Below are positions 24,691-36,590 of a stretch of 64,000 nucleotides of DNA, one piece after another. The DNA lies in NCBI GenBank assembly GCA_020746105.1, contig CM036618.1:97892122-97956121 (forward strand), given 5' to 3'. The notes beneath the pieces are model-generated. The model was given only the letters and a program-made list of their open reading frames with translations. It ran no database searches and was not told the origin of the DNA. Position numbers and translations under genes: made by a program. The DNA is from Trogon surrucura (Eukaryota > Chordata > Aves > Trogoniformes > Trogonidae). Each line of letters starts with the position of its first letter. Position 1 is the stretch's first letter.

Positions 24691-25959
24691 CATATATATA
24701 ATAAAGAAGCCACATCTGAGAAGTCTGCGCAAAACTGATCACCTCAAAAGCGTAGTGCTGAATCTGTCAGTGGTACCAGTCCAGAGAAAGATCTGTCTTT
24801 TGGGCATGACACTGTGTGTGTTCAGAGGAAGGTATTGCAGGCTGGAGACGGCAGTAACTGCAGCTTCTACCTTTAGACATGTCACAGTATTGTTAATGGT
24901 GTAGGAAGCTTTTGGCTGTGGTTGTAGCTGGATGAATCCAGGCATCTCTCCTGTACGGGAAGGACTTGGGGGATTACATAGAAATTGGCTGTTCCTACTC
25001 AGACTAGTACAGCTAAACATTGAAAGTCTCTGGAAATTCCTCTTTCAAACTTGTTACAGTTCATTCCTCTGATCTGAGAGGTAATATGAAGTACTATGGT
25101 ATTACTGCTAGGCTGTTGATTGAACTAGTACATTCCCTATCAAATTGTGCTTTGTTTTATTGAATGTGGGAAGTATTAACAAGTTCTCTGACAGCAAAAC
25201 CCTCTGCAAAGCAAGAATCTGGGATATCTTTATTGCATACCTACCACAGAGAGTTGTCACTAGTCTATACTCTGCAAAGACAGTACGAGATAGACAAATC
25301 TCTTTGAAGATCAGACTTTATAGGAGGCTGCACAGTGAAAGCTGCCTCGTTGGTTTATTTGTGTGTATTGCAGTTGTAAAATTAGTGATGCATATATTAA
25401 AATTCACGTAATTTAGTATGATACTGTTTACTAAATTCATGCAATATAGATCAGTTTAAAAAAATCACTCACATTACGTGTAAATGCTAATAAAATGAAA
25501 TCCCTTAGCAGTCAAAGAAATTAGCCCATATATGAGTGAAATACTAAGGCAGGTCTTGTTATTTTTATGAAACTGTGAATAATATAAGTATCCAATTGAT
25601 AAAATTTTATTAAAGCTGACAGCCCTTAAGTGATCTAAGTGGTAAATATTGAAATGAAGTTTCAACAACACTGTGGTACCAAGGGAGGCCTAAGGCAGTA
25701 ATAAGGATTAAACAATGATTTAATGTTGTTCCTTGGGGGTAGGGATTGTTGTTTTAATGGAGAGCAAAAGCTCACTTCCTTCTAAATAATTAAACTGTGA
25801 TTTGAGAAATTGATCTAAGGTAGTTGTAGTGGTTTGTTAAGTCCGAAAGAGATAAATGAAGGCAGAGTGTCCTGGGGCAAGGCGAAGTCAGGGGAGAGTA
25901 GTGAAGAGATAGTTTTGCAGGATGGATTCATGACAAGTGTCCCTGGGGAAGGGGGAAGC
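24691..25959. other. Intergenic sequence, nothing recognised
   Basis: Unique-looking AT-rich DNA with short stop-bounded frames only. Confidence 0.55.
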
Positions 25960-26290
25960 TGGCAATGAGCATATTTTATCTTTTATTTGTAATGTAAACA
26001 GACTTGTGCTGCCTGAGGCTGGGTAATAGCTAATGAGCAGGGGGTTTCCGTGGGGTGCAGATTTTATTAGCGCAGCTTATAAAAAACAGAGCTAAATTAA
26101 AAATGTGGTGTCTTCTAGATAATCCCATAATCAGTGATGCTACAGGGAGCACCTCTGCCTAAGCAGAGCGAGTGTATTAGCATATGCATATAAAATTTCC
26201 AAACAATTTTTTCAGCAGTTTTTGTGAGCTAAATGGCTTTCCCATCTTCATAACAGAAGGCGGATTTCACATAATGGGGCTGAGTATTTT
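25960..26290. promoter_or_regulatory. Candidate conserved non-coding element with PITX/OTX-type and HOX-type sites
   Basis: Motifs include ATGTAAACA (forkhead type, near 25990), TTTTATTAGCGC and TAATAGCTAATGAG. A TAATCCC core at 26120-26126 matches bicoid-class PITX/OTX factors, and GCATATGCATAT lies near 26181. The block is more motif-dense than its surroundings. Conservation is untested. Confidence 0.3.
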
Positions 26291-28020
26291 GGGCTGTCTT
26301 AGGAATGCAGGAATGAAGGAATTTTGTAATCTGTTTCAAATCTGTCATTTGTGTGTAAGCAGTGGGAGACTTGGCCAGAGAACTTCTCATCGTATATGCC
26401 TCTTGGGCGATAGTTACAAATGAGATGACAGCTAGGAGGGTGGTAGAGATGGGATATAAGTGGAAAGGAGAGAGGGAAAACTCTGCCTAATTAGATAATT
26501 GCTTAAGGTAATTTCCTTGGGGTTAACATGATACACAATCCTGAATAGTTCTAGACTACCGATGCAGAGCTTCCAAAATTGTGGTGGATGGTTTCCAGCT
26601 AACCTCCCCTCTCAGTGTGCATGCACATAACAGTTTAGAAACACAATTAAATAGAGTTAGGATCCTAGAAAACGTTGGAATTCCCTCTACTAACGGGAAA
26701 AGACTGTCTCTGTGCTCATTCCATACCTTCAGGTGTAAATATGAATTGGCAGGATACATGCAATTTGTTCAGAGTAATGTTGTATTTGGGCTATAGCACA
26801 TCAAAGACAGGATAAGTTGGAACATCAAAAGCCCTTAGAACACACACCACTGTCCAACAAAGTCTCGTGACTACCATTGCAAACCCCTCTGTTTTTCTCA
26901 GTATCCAAGGCAAAGCTCAGAACGCAAATTGAATGCAGAGAGTGAATGGCAAAATTCTTGTAGACCTTCAGTTTTATGATATGTGTAGTTTCCATCAGTA
27001 AGAGAAAAGGATATTCCGACAACGTATAGCTATAAGGAGCTTTGGGACTTACTGAGTGAGGTCCACTGAGAGAGGAAAAAATAGCAGAAATTCCTTGTTT
27101 ATCTTGCTCCAGGCTCTAAGACCTGTGACTAGTAGTGATAAAGCTAAGATTACACAGCCAGAAACATATCTTTGACCCACCTGCTCCTCTCTGTGCAATA
27201 AAATGAAGAAATGGAAGTGAAACCATGCAAGCAGATAAATGTGTATAAAATTATTTGCTGGTTTGACTTTTCCAAGCAGACTGTTTTATGTTGCTTTATT
27301 TTGGATATGTTTTACTGTAATCAAAGGAAAATCTCAGGACCACCTGGTGTAAAATCAGCTTTATCATTCCCTACTCCTCATGGTAGCAGACAGAAGACGT
27401 TGGACAATGATCAAACAATCATTGTGATTATTTACTGATGATTTTCCATAACTTCTAGGCAGGTTGCAAGTTTTAGTCTACACAGCTTCTTAGACTGTAT
27501 CCCCTGATGCACTCAAGGATGCATCTTTGGGTCTAGGTGTTCTCCAACTGTTCAGTCTGATGGTTGAAATCCATCATGTGTCTGCACTCATCTTCTGTCA
27601 GAACGAAAGTGCGTAGGATACTTTGTTTTGATATATTCTTTTGTCAGGTTGGATTTGGATTTACATGTGTACATCTTGCCTTTTTTTTTTTTCTCTTGGA
27701 GAACACAGGTCAGAAGAGATGTCTTGCACTTAAAGCCAGAGATGGTAGAACTAAATCCGAGGACATAGCTTTATCGTTCCCATGGGAATTCACTCCATGA
27801 GCTCAACCTGTCCTTAAGAGGATTTCTGTCTCCCTAAAAGGCAAACTGATTTATGGAGAACTCTATTGTATGAGAGAAGGGATACACACCTAAGGATTTT
27901 AGGAAGCCCTTTGAGGAGATAAACTGGGAATTGTGAATGTGACTCAAGTTCTGTGGAGAGCCAGGATAGGGTTCTGGGCTGACATGCTTATGGTAACTCA
28001 GGTAAGTGTGGAGATGTTAT
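26291..28020. other. Intergenic sequence, nothing recognised
   Basis: A poly-T run lies near 27680. No gene, repeat family or RNA was recognised. Confidence 0.55.
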
Positions 28021-28110
28021 CACAGCGTTTTGAGGTTGGAAAATGTCACTGGAGATTGTCTAGTCTGATCTCCTTGCTTAGAGAAGTGACCTGTTCAGGG
28101 CCATAGATTT
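28021..28110 (-). mobile_element. Degraded CR1 LINE 3' end
   Basis: On the plus strand it reads GAGGTTGGAAAATGTCACTGG, then GATTGTCTAGTCTGATCTCC and TTGCTTAGAG. This matches the usual reverse-complement CR1 3' UTR order (GGTTGGAA, a GACC-like patch, TCATCTAGT, CAACCTCC). It is considerably more diverged than the 24 kb copy, and the terminal octamers are nearly gone. Confidence 0.6.
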
Positions 28111-30738
28111 TAGTAGTTGACATGACCTGGAGTTTCCAAAGGTCTGAGTACTTGCTGTGTAGGTATGTCATGTGGCTTAGTCCATACCCAAGAAAAGAAC
28201 AGAGTAATAGGGTAATGATAGAAGCATTACTTGTTTGTTATTGCATTCAGCTGATATCCATGTGAAACACCAGAGTATTTCTAAGATGTGGAACTAAGCA
28301 AGTTAAAATATTAAAAATAATTTCCTCTGTACCCAAGATGTACTTCTGCTACCAAGTATTCACCCATGAGCTTATCCTATGTATTGAGACTTGCCAACAG
28401 TAATGACAGGTAATACTGCTGAATAGTAACTAAAACATTTTAGATAATCTTGATCTCGCTGGCATATGAGTTTGTATTGTCAGTTCAGCTGCTTCAGAAC
28501 AGAAGGAATTGGTCAAAATGAATAAGTGAAGCATTTTACAACTGGAAAATTATATTTTGATCCTCTAGAGAGTCAAGGCCTCAATCTATTTCCGTAGACC
28601 AGAACTGTTTTGTGAATAGATGTGGGCAAGGTGAGACCCGAGATATCTACTCTATGGAGAGCAATATTTTATGTTTCATCTTCTGCAAGAGCACAGTCCA
28701 AATTATTGAATATCACAGCATGGCATTTCATGATGTTTGTTCAAGGAGAACAATGCTCTGTTTTAGATTATCAGGTGGTACACATCACTAATAAAAAGGT
28801 CAATACTGGCTATTTGCTTATTCAGGGTATCAGTAGACAGTTCCATTCCTGTCTTTGCCCTGTTCCTCCTGAAGAACTAGTGTGCAAATCACTTGTCCTT
28901 TCAGGCTTCCATTGCCATGTCTACAACAGTAGTAAGAGCAGTTCCTCTTTTAATGCTTTTCTAATCTGAATTCTTTTCTAACCTGACTGTCTTTATATAA
29001 TCACTTCTTTTGTGCCGCGACATTTCTCTGCATCTGAAATGGAGTTGAAAAAAGAGCTCGAAAATTAATGTGAAGAGCTTTGTCACTGTTGGCTTAAAAC
29101 ACATTTTTGCCATGGTCAGGTTTCTTACAACAGCTTTTCTGTGGCAAACATTGTTATATTTTGACTTAAATATAGCAAAATCTTCAACATGATGAAATGG
29201 CAAAAAATGTCACAGTTCATCATGCTACAAAGTATAAACAATCATCAAACAGGTGAAAAATACATTAAAGAAGAATAAAACTTCAAACAGGTTTTTAAGT
29301 AGTTCACTTTTAAGTTTTAATAGCTCTTTAGGAGCCTGTAAATAGAAAGTCAATTGGATTTCAGACTTGTTTCCATAGTTATATTACACACAGGGAGTAT
29401 TCAATAAAACAAATCTTTTATTTAGTTCCTGACAGGTAATTAAAATGTGCCTCTGCATATTTTTGTCTGTTACAGTAAGAACTAATATCAAAGATTTCTA
29501 GAATTTACAAGTATTCACAAATATATTGCAACTTAATTTTATCTTTTGGGCTGCAAAGCTAGTGCTAACTGGAAGTCTTTAGTTAGTGGAAAGTTTGAAT
29601 CCTGTTTGGCATTCCAAACCTAACATTTCTTTTTTCCTACAAAGATTTACTCTCAGCTTCAAAGATCCTGAGTCCCATTTACATGTTTTTTAATGTAATA
29701 AGTTGTAGGGAAAGCCTAATATGTAGAAAAACAACATCTAGAAACAGGTCACATTTAGAGAGAAAAAAAAATATATATACTGTTTCAACATTTCTGAAAA
29801 TATTAGGGAGAAGATGTTCTTGAAGGTTAAAGTAGTACAAAATTATTTGTATTTCCTAGTAGTCAATGAAGTTGTTTTTGTTTCAAGCATCTGATATTTT
29901 CCTAAGTATTATTCCACAAAGGACCATTCCATGCTGTGGTCTAGGTGCTATATTTTTAGCAGGTTTAGAAGACAGCACCTGTGAATGTCAAAGAAAAGCT
30001 AGAGAGTAATTTCTCTTTATTGCTGATATGCTACCTGGATCAGTCTGGCTAAATCAGAAACTTTCAGTCATTGTGTTTTTATAGGATTGTACGTGATGGC
30101 ACCATGAAGGTAGGATTTCACAGCTGGGGATCATATAAAGAGTAAGCTGCCTTGTACCAGCCTTATATTATTGGTTTTTTCTGGTATATCATTGTAGTCT
30201 CTTGCCCTTAAAATGTTTTAATACCCACTACAGGGCATGGTGACCAGTAGACCTACCAAGATTCCAAATAACTGTATCAAAATCAAAATGCCTAAATTAG
30301 AAAATGCTCACTTTTACAGAAAACTGCTTCTGTGCTATTCCTTGTGTATCTCCCAGGTACGCGGAGGAAGATTGCTTGGGGGAAGGGCTTTATCAATCAT
30401 ACTGATTAAGAACAGGTTTATGATGATTAAGATTGATTTGCATTTGGTAACTTTCCTCTGTGATGGATTTCTGCCTTGATAACCAACTTGCCCTGCTCTT
30501 TGTGCAATGCTAAGCATGGGTTCTTCTCCCTGTGTTTTATCTTACACCATTGTAATTTTTCTTCAGTCAAGCTTGCTTAAAGCAATATATAATTTTTCAG
30601 GTGTGTTGGGTGGATTTTCCTGTTAGCAGCATTTGTATAAGACTGTGCCATATTCCACAGTTCTGGACCAGCTTGGTACTATCAGGGGATGGTTGATGGG
30701 CACAGGAAGAAAATGCTGGGGTTATTGATCTAGTTCAT
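28111..30738. other. Intergenic sequence with one AT-rich candidate element
   Basis: Bases about 29230-29560 are very AT-rich, with motifs such as TATAAACAATCATCAAACAGG, GGTAATTAAAATG and CAATAAAAC that could be part of a regulatory element. The rest is unremarkable. No gene or repeat was recognised. Confidence 0.4.
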
Positions 30739-30815
30739 GATGCCCCTGCAGGACAGTTGGACTAGATGACCTTTAAAGGCTCCTTGCAGCCCAACACATT
30801 CTGTGGTTCTGTGAC
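30739..30815 (+). mobile_element. Degraded CR1 LINE 3' end
   Basis: In plus orientation it shows GTTGGACTAGATGACCTTTAAAGGCTCCTTGCAGCCCAA-type sequence and ends in two octamer-like units (ATTCTGTG, GTTCTGTG). This is the standard CR1 terminus. It is an old copy with several substitutions, 5'-truncated; the upstream limit is uncertain. Confidence 0.78.
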
Positions 30816-31679
30816 TGTGGTCATTAGAAGTGCTCTTGGATGAAACAGAGTCGGGAGCGATGGGGCTTCCCAACCAGATATGGGAAGGCTACATGAAGAT
30901 ACTGTTGCCTTCCAGATGGCCATGTCTAAATGGAGGCAGCAGTGTCCAAAGGGAAGGATATCAACTTCTCAAGGATTGCCAGCTTGGGCTGTTAACTATC
31001 GCAGGTCTGTTGAATAACGTGACTAGTTATGGCTATTCCTTTACATAAAAATACATCGCTGCCCCTTGCTGAGGCTTGACATTAGGAAACGGGCTTATGT
31101 TTTATGAGTATTAAAATATCATAGCCGTAGTAGTAACTTGCACAGTTTTTACCCCACCCTCACTTCTTCTTTTATGTTGGAGTTAGAAAAATAGTTACAG
31201 GCTTTAATGTCTTTTAAAAATGAGCTTGGAGAAATTATTAGAGAAGTGGTGTAATCTCAACAAAATTGTAAGGTTTGCAGTATTGCTGATGGACTCAGTT
31301 AGTCCAATAAAATTATAGAAAAAAACCCTAAGCTGCAAGAATTTACAGGGACTTAGGAATTCTTGGCACAATTGGGAGTAACTGTTTCCATGAATGGCCA
31401 TTTTATCAGAAAGAAAAAATAGAGAGTTGTGTAACACAACATGTTTGCTACAGTGGAAGAAGTCCTCATTTCTGGATTACTCTTGGCTCTATCTGTTGTC
31501 GGAGCTACTCACACTGAGCAGTTCATCTGTTTGTTACCTTAATGTTGTATTTACTGCATGGATAAACAGAGCTCTTTTTATATTAAGCCTGATAGCCGCT
31601 TTAAATCTGTCTTTTATCTGTTGCTCTTACATTTCTAAGGCACTTATTGCATTTGCAGATACTGCAACAAATTTATGTG
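30816..31679. other. Intergenic sequence, nothing recognised
   Basis: Short random ORFs only; no repeat or RNA was recognised. Confidence 0.5.
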
Positions 31680-32480
31680 TTTTATAAAGCTAACAGAATG
31701 CTTTGTGTACTGATTGATGGAAAATCAGTTGTTCAGTTGCCAGGCAATGATTGATTTTCCAACACAGCTGCTCCAGCTGTGCTACAGATGCTATTTTTTC
31801 TTATAGTAGATGGTGTTGTAAGCTATTGAATATGATCCTTAATTGTAAAGATCTCTGAGAAATCAGTCATTCCAGCACTTAATGACTGTTTGGTCACCAT
31901 CTTCAGCCATACTTTGTATTTTTAACTAGTAAGCCTGCAATTAGCACTGCCACTTGGAGGTTACTTTGGTGTATTTTGCAAGAAGCTGATTTCAAATCTG
32001 ACATAAGTAAATGCCTGTCACAGAAAATTACGGTTCATTACAAAATGCTGTAGCCAACAGCATGTGCTGATGACAGTGAGCCTTTTTCCTGGAATGCATT
32101 TCAGATTCCAGTATTTTATTTCAAACCTTGCTCAGCTGTGTATGACTAATAAATAATAGAGGAAAGTATAACTCAACAGAAAATTTGCAGACCTTCTTTT
32201 GATCTGGGGAAGCAGACTTCAGTTGCTTTGGCATTCTTTTAGATGACCTTCATAATTTAGTTGCAGGCTGTGATTTGGCTCTGCTATCCGTTTTCGCAGC
32301 GGCATAAAATATTAAAGTCAAGCAATATCAGTAATTCATTGTGGCATTGGGGGTATCAATAAGAGGATCATTTGGATTTGCTAAAATTAAAAGTGCAACT
32401 CTGCTTAAGGTACAAGTGCAAGTTTAAGGCTTTTAATGCTCATTACGAAAGAGGAAATTAAGCTAAGTCTCACATTTCAT
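31680..32480. promoter_or_regulatory. Candidate conserved non-coding element with four inverted repeats and an RFX-like X-box
   Basis: Perfect dyads are TGGAAAATCA/TGATTTTCCA (31718-31727, 31752-31761), CACAGCTG/CAGCTGTG with two E-boxes (31763-31770, 31774-31781), CAGTCATT/AATGACTG (31864-31871, 31881-31888) and ATGCTGT/ACAGCAT (32045-32051, 32057-32063). Inside the first, GTTGCC-A-GGCAAT resembles an RFX X-box. Further right, 32280-32470 carries GGTATCA (32352-32358, a SIX-type core), CAGTAATTCATT, AAAATTAAAAG and GCTTTTAATGCTCATTA. This is an inference from motif content only. Confidence 0.38.
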
Positions 32481-34484
32481 AGAAAGAGGAGCCGCAGTTG
32501 GTAGGTGCCTTGTCATTTGTACATTAGCCTCCTATTCACGGCAGGGTAATGTGTCCACTTGCTAAAACAGACAGACTTGTTGGCAAACTGCACCCTTTTC
32601 CCCAACCTTCCTCAAAAAAGCATTTCTCAGAGCTTTCTCCTGGTATGAAGTCTGACTATTTTCAAAAAGCCAGTTACTACTGGCATTGAGAGCGTGGCTG
32701 GTTGAAGAGCAGAAAGAACTGGAAAAAGGGCATAGTCTGGCTTCTGAACCTGTTTTGCCACTGTCCTGTGGGCAAATCGCTTTGGATGTCCTGCCATCTC
32801 CTGCATTTAATTAGAAGCTTCTCAGGAAGGAGAAGTGTTTTTCAGTGTCTAGTCCCACGGCCCTCTGATTTCAGTGGGCTGAAGCAGTGAAGTAATATGA
32901 GCAGGAAATTAAAATGCAATTCATTCCCACTCCAACTTCTAGAACATGATATTTTCCTTGATGTTTTCTCTTTTAAAATTAACTTGATGTCTCTTTTGTC
33001 TAGCCTTGTCTTCCACTAAATACATTTCTAAGTGGTATAAACTGCTAGATGACTTAATAACCTGGTAGACTTCCATGCAATAATTTTTGGAATAGTTGTT
33101 TCCACTTGCCCTGTGTGTTAAAGTAATACTCTCATGCACATCCATTTCTTCAGAACTGATATTCTTCCAAAGTAGCATAAAAAGTCCCTTGCCTTTTCAG
33201 TTGTGACTGATTCCTTTCAAAGCCAGTCTACCAGAGACATTTTAGAATAAATTTATACTTTCATGCTTTTCTTCTCCGAGTTTTTTCTAGTGTCTTTTCC
33301 TTCAAGAGAAAGGGACATACAAGGATTGCCTCTGCTTCTTTTCCTTTCATAGATTGCTCAGCTTTTCAGCAAAGACCCATCTAGCAAATGTAAAATGCAA
33401 TTACAGGAGAAGCAGTCCCAAACGTAATTCCTGTCGGGATTACTAGTTCTTGCTTAAGCAAGAGCAAACTTCCCTTAAAGTTAAATACCTCCCTCTTTCC
33501 ATATAGTTGGTGCAGAGAGACCCTGTCATTTTTAACATTTCTGTTACAGTCAGATAGGCTTCAAGCTATACTCACTGCACAAAAAAATAGAAAAGACTTG
33601 AAGTTATGGTTGTGTGATGATGTCTGGGTAAACACTGAAGTAACACAAATCCCAAACATGACATAGTGTTTTCCCTTTCCCTCCAGCCCCCCACTCTCGA
33701 ATAAATAGATGATTCCAGCTACCTCTAGCTCCCCCCCCTCCCCCTGTTCCTTTTAGGATTTGTAATGTTGAAGATATGTGGTGACTGCTGAGGAAATTGC
33801 CCTAAGTGATATTAGAGTAATTCCCCTTAGTTTCAGTAATAAAGATTGCATATGTTTTATGAGAATAGCACCCCTGCAGTACAGAGAGCTACTGTGATCC
33901 ATCACTTTAAATCAAGAAATCATTTGACACGTTTATTTCCTGAACAGGAAGTGTTCTGTCAGATCAGCTGGAAACCCTGAAATCTGTGCATGTTAAGATG
34001 AAAGTCAAAATAGCAGACACTGTTATTTTACTGGGCCAGTACCGTTTTCATAGGGAGGCCACTCTACCGATGGGATGCTGAAGAAATATCTCTTTCCTTT
34101 CAGAGTGTGTATGTCTGAAAAAATCTATTAAAATAGATGTTGTAGCTGGTCATTTTTAGATGGCTGTACACATGAAAAATTATGTGATAAAATCTGGTCC
34201 AAAATAGAAATATACTTCAATTGTATTGTGTATTACATAAAAATGGGTTTAGCAGGGGAAAAAAAAAAGTGAGAAAATTTCCCATGTTACTTTCATCAGA
34301 GACTTTTAAAGTTGATTTTGCAAGTTTAGTGCCAATCATTGTCGACTCACAAATATATACACAGCAAAACCGAAACTGGACAGATTGAAAGCCACTTGTA
34401 AGCTCAAAGGCGACAAGAATGGCCAATTGCACTTCCCTTGAAAGCATCAGCTCTAGAAGCGGCCTCCCACCAGATTACTGATTG
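32481..34484. other. Intergenic sequence, nothing recognised
   Basis: A C-rich run lies near 33730-33745. No gene, repeat family or RNA was recognised. Confidence 0.5.
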
Positions 34485-34725
34485 TACACGTGTTAAAGCT
34501 AACCGAATATTCTCAGTCTGGGTCAACTTTAGCTTAAACATTACTAATATAAAAAGAGCACTGGAATTGTATAAGCCATGCATGCCAGCTGCGTTTTTAT
34601 TGGCCGTCTGCAACTTCAAAGGCTTTCCTGCTCTGAAGCCCAGGCAGGTACCGTAGGCTGCCCTCCAACCTGCCCTTGCTGGCTTATTGATTCTCAACAT
34701 GGCTTTACCTACAAGTTGGTGGATT
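34485..34725 (+). repeat. Duplicated non-coding element, copy A
   Basis: The core at 34586-34664 aligns to the reverse complement of 36422-36497. By eye about 66 of 74 aligned bases match, with two 1-base gaps and one 5-base gap, including 17 identical bases (TTTTTATTGGCCGTCTG at 34594-34610). Weaker but ordered similarity continues on both sides to about 34485 and 34725. Frames are open on both strands across this copy, but the indels do not keep a shared frame between copies, so it is not coding. The TTTTATTGG core resembles a HOX/CDX site joined to a reversed CCAAT box. It could be a duplicated enhancer or an unrecognised old repeat. Confidence 0.7.
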
Positions 34726-36359
34726 TGTTTGCTGTGTGAAATTATCTTGAAAGTAGATTCTTCTTGACCTGCTTAAGACTTTTTAATTTTTTTTAAGTCA
34801 TCAATAAATATGCATCACTGTTTTCCCCCTTCTTTGATTCTGTCTGTTATTTCACCTGTCGGAGAGATCTGTTTGAGTAACAGATGCCTGAAGTATTTTG
34901 ACAGGGTGTTTGTTTCTGTTTCCAGCGTAAAACTCATGTGATGACAAGCAGACAGTAAAAAGAGATTTGCCCCAAATGTGCTAGGGCCCCACTTTTCCTC
35001 TTCCCTCTCCCACTTGAAAATTAGCTTTAGTGTTATTACTTTGGCACGTGCCTTGCTGGGAAAAAAAAAAAAATCCCTCCCTGCACAGGACCAGGGAATC
35101 CTGATCTTCCCTCTTCTTCAACAGATATTCCATGACAAGATACTTTGTGTGATCAGAAAGAAATATTACTTCTAAGTATTGTTGAAGACAGGAGTTGCAT
35201 CCATCTTCTTGAATGCCTAACTCTTGAACAGCTGAGGAGGAATCTCTGAGATACCTGCTACACTCTTGAAGATCCAAGTATGTCTTGAATTTCAGTTAAA
35301 GAATTCACTTTCAGGGCTGTCTGAAAAAAAAGCAAAGATACTGAAGCATAGCAATGTTTAAATTTGCCCTGGCATGATGCTGGTGCCAGATATTCAGTAG
35401 AATGATTCAGTTGTTTCAGGCAACTCCACTGAGTTCCTGTATTTTAGTTAAGATCAAAACCTAATATTTTGCTGATATTAGCTGTCAAATAAGCCTATAT
35501 TGGTTACTGTATGAGATGAAGTCACTGCCTCTTTTAGCTGTCATTTAGAAATATATGAGACTTTTGTCTCTAGATTATCTTTGCCTTCACTAACGTTTTA
35601 TTACAAAACTAACTTCAATGAAGCTCCTTATTTTCAATAGTAACTCAAGATGAGAATTCGTAAATTCAATTAAGTCTAAGCATCTGCAGCATTTTGGAGC
35701 CTTCTACCTTGTTTGTACCATGCAATGGAATAGGTTTAGGGATGCTCCAGTGAACAGAGCTCAGACTGGTTATGAAAGCAGGTGGAAAATTGCCCTGTGT
35801 GTCTCAATTAAATAATCCCTCTGATTTCATGCAGCAAGGCAAATGTCATTAAATGATGTTAGCACCACAAGTTTCTTTGCAGAACTGTGGATGTACGCAT
35901 ATGTGCAGAAGGTACCTGAAACATTACACTGGCATGTAATTCTGCCCCTCGGAGTGCAAGCTCTCTGTAGTAAGACCTGTCCCTTATTATGCCAAAGCAG
36001 CAGCTAGTCAAATGGGGTCCTGATCTGGGGTGAGGGCTTTAGATACTCTTATAAAACAGTGTAGTAAAGACCAGGTTGCTGAAACTGAAAAATACATTAA
36101 ACATCCAACTGAATTTCCTCATTGTTCCTTATTCTTACAAATAAAAACTTGGCACAGCGACAGTATATCTGCTTTTCTGAAGTTTTTGTCTTAAAGTCTT
36201 GGGATTAAAGTATAAACTATGAAGTTTTACATGACTACAAAAGAACATCTTTACTACATGTTTTCAGATGAACCGTCCCCTTACTGATTGTCAGCGCTAT
36301 AGCTGGACTGCAAAACGCTGAAATTCATTTCAGCCCCAGTATGTTTCAGCTTAATTTTC
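34726..36359. other. Spacer between the two inverted copies, nothing recognised
   Basis: It contains an A run near 35059 and short random ORFs. I saw no transposase, LINE or LTR signature that would explain the flanking inverted copies as ends of one element. Confidence 0.5.
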
Positions 36360-36590
36360 AGGCAGAAGCCTGTGGATAAAATCACTTCAAAATCCGTAAG
36401 TCAGCATAGCAGAGAGATTTCAGGGCAGCCTACCTACCTGGGCATTAGTGGAGGAAAAGCCGTTTGAAGTCACAGACGGCCAATAAAAATGCAGCTGCCA
36501 TTCAAACTTTAAATGGCTCCAGCATTGAGCTTTTACCTTGCTGTTACTTAAGCAACAGCTGAAATTTTTGCAGAAGGTGCCTTTGAATGC
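36360..36590 (-). repeat. Duplicated non-coding element, copy B (inverted)
   Basis: This is the partner of the block at 34485-34725 in opposite orientation. The core is 36422-36497, with the shared 17-mer at 36473-36489. In the flank, the near-perfect 18-base palindrome CTGTTACTTAAGCAACAG (36541-36558) contains the GCTTAA that aligns with 34531-34536 of copy A. The two copies differ by small indels and no coding frame is kept. Function unknown. Confidence 0.7.
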
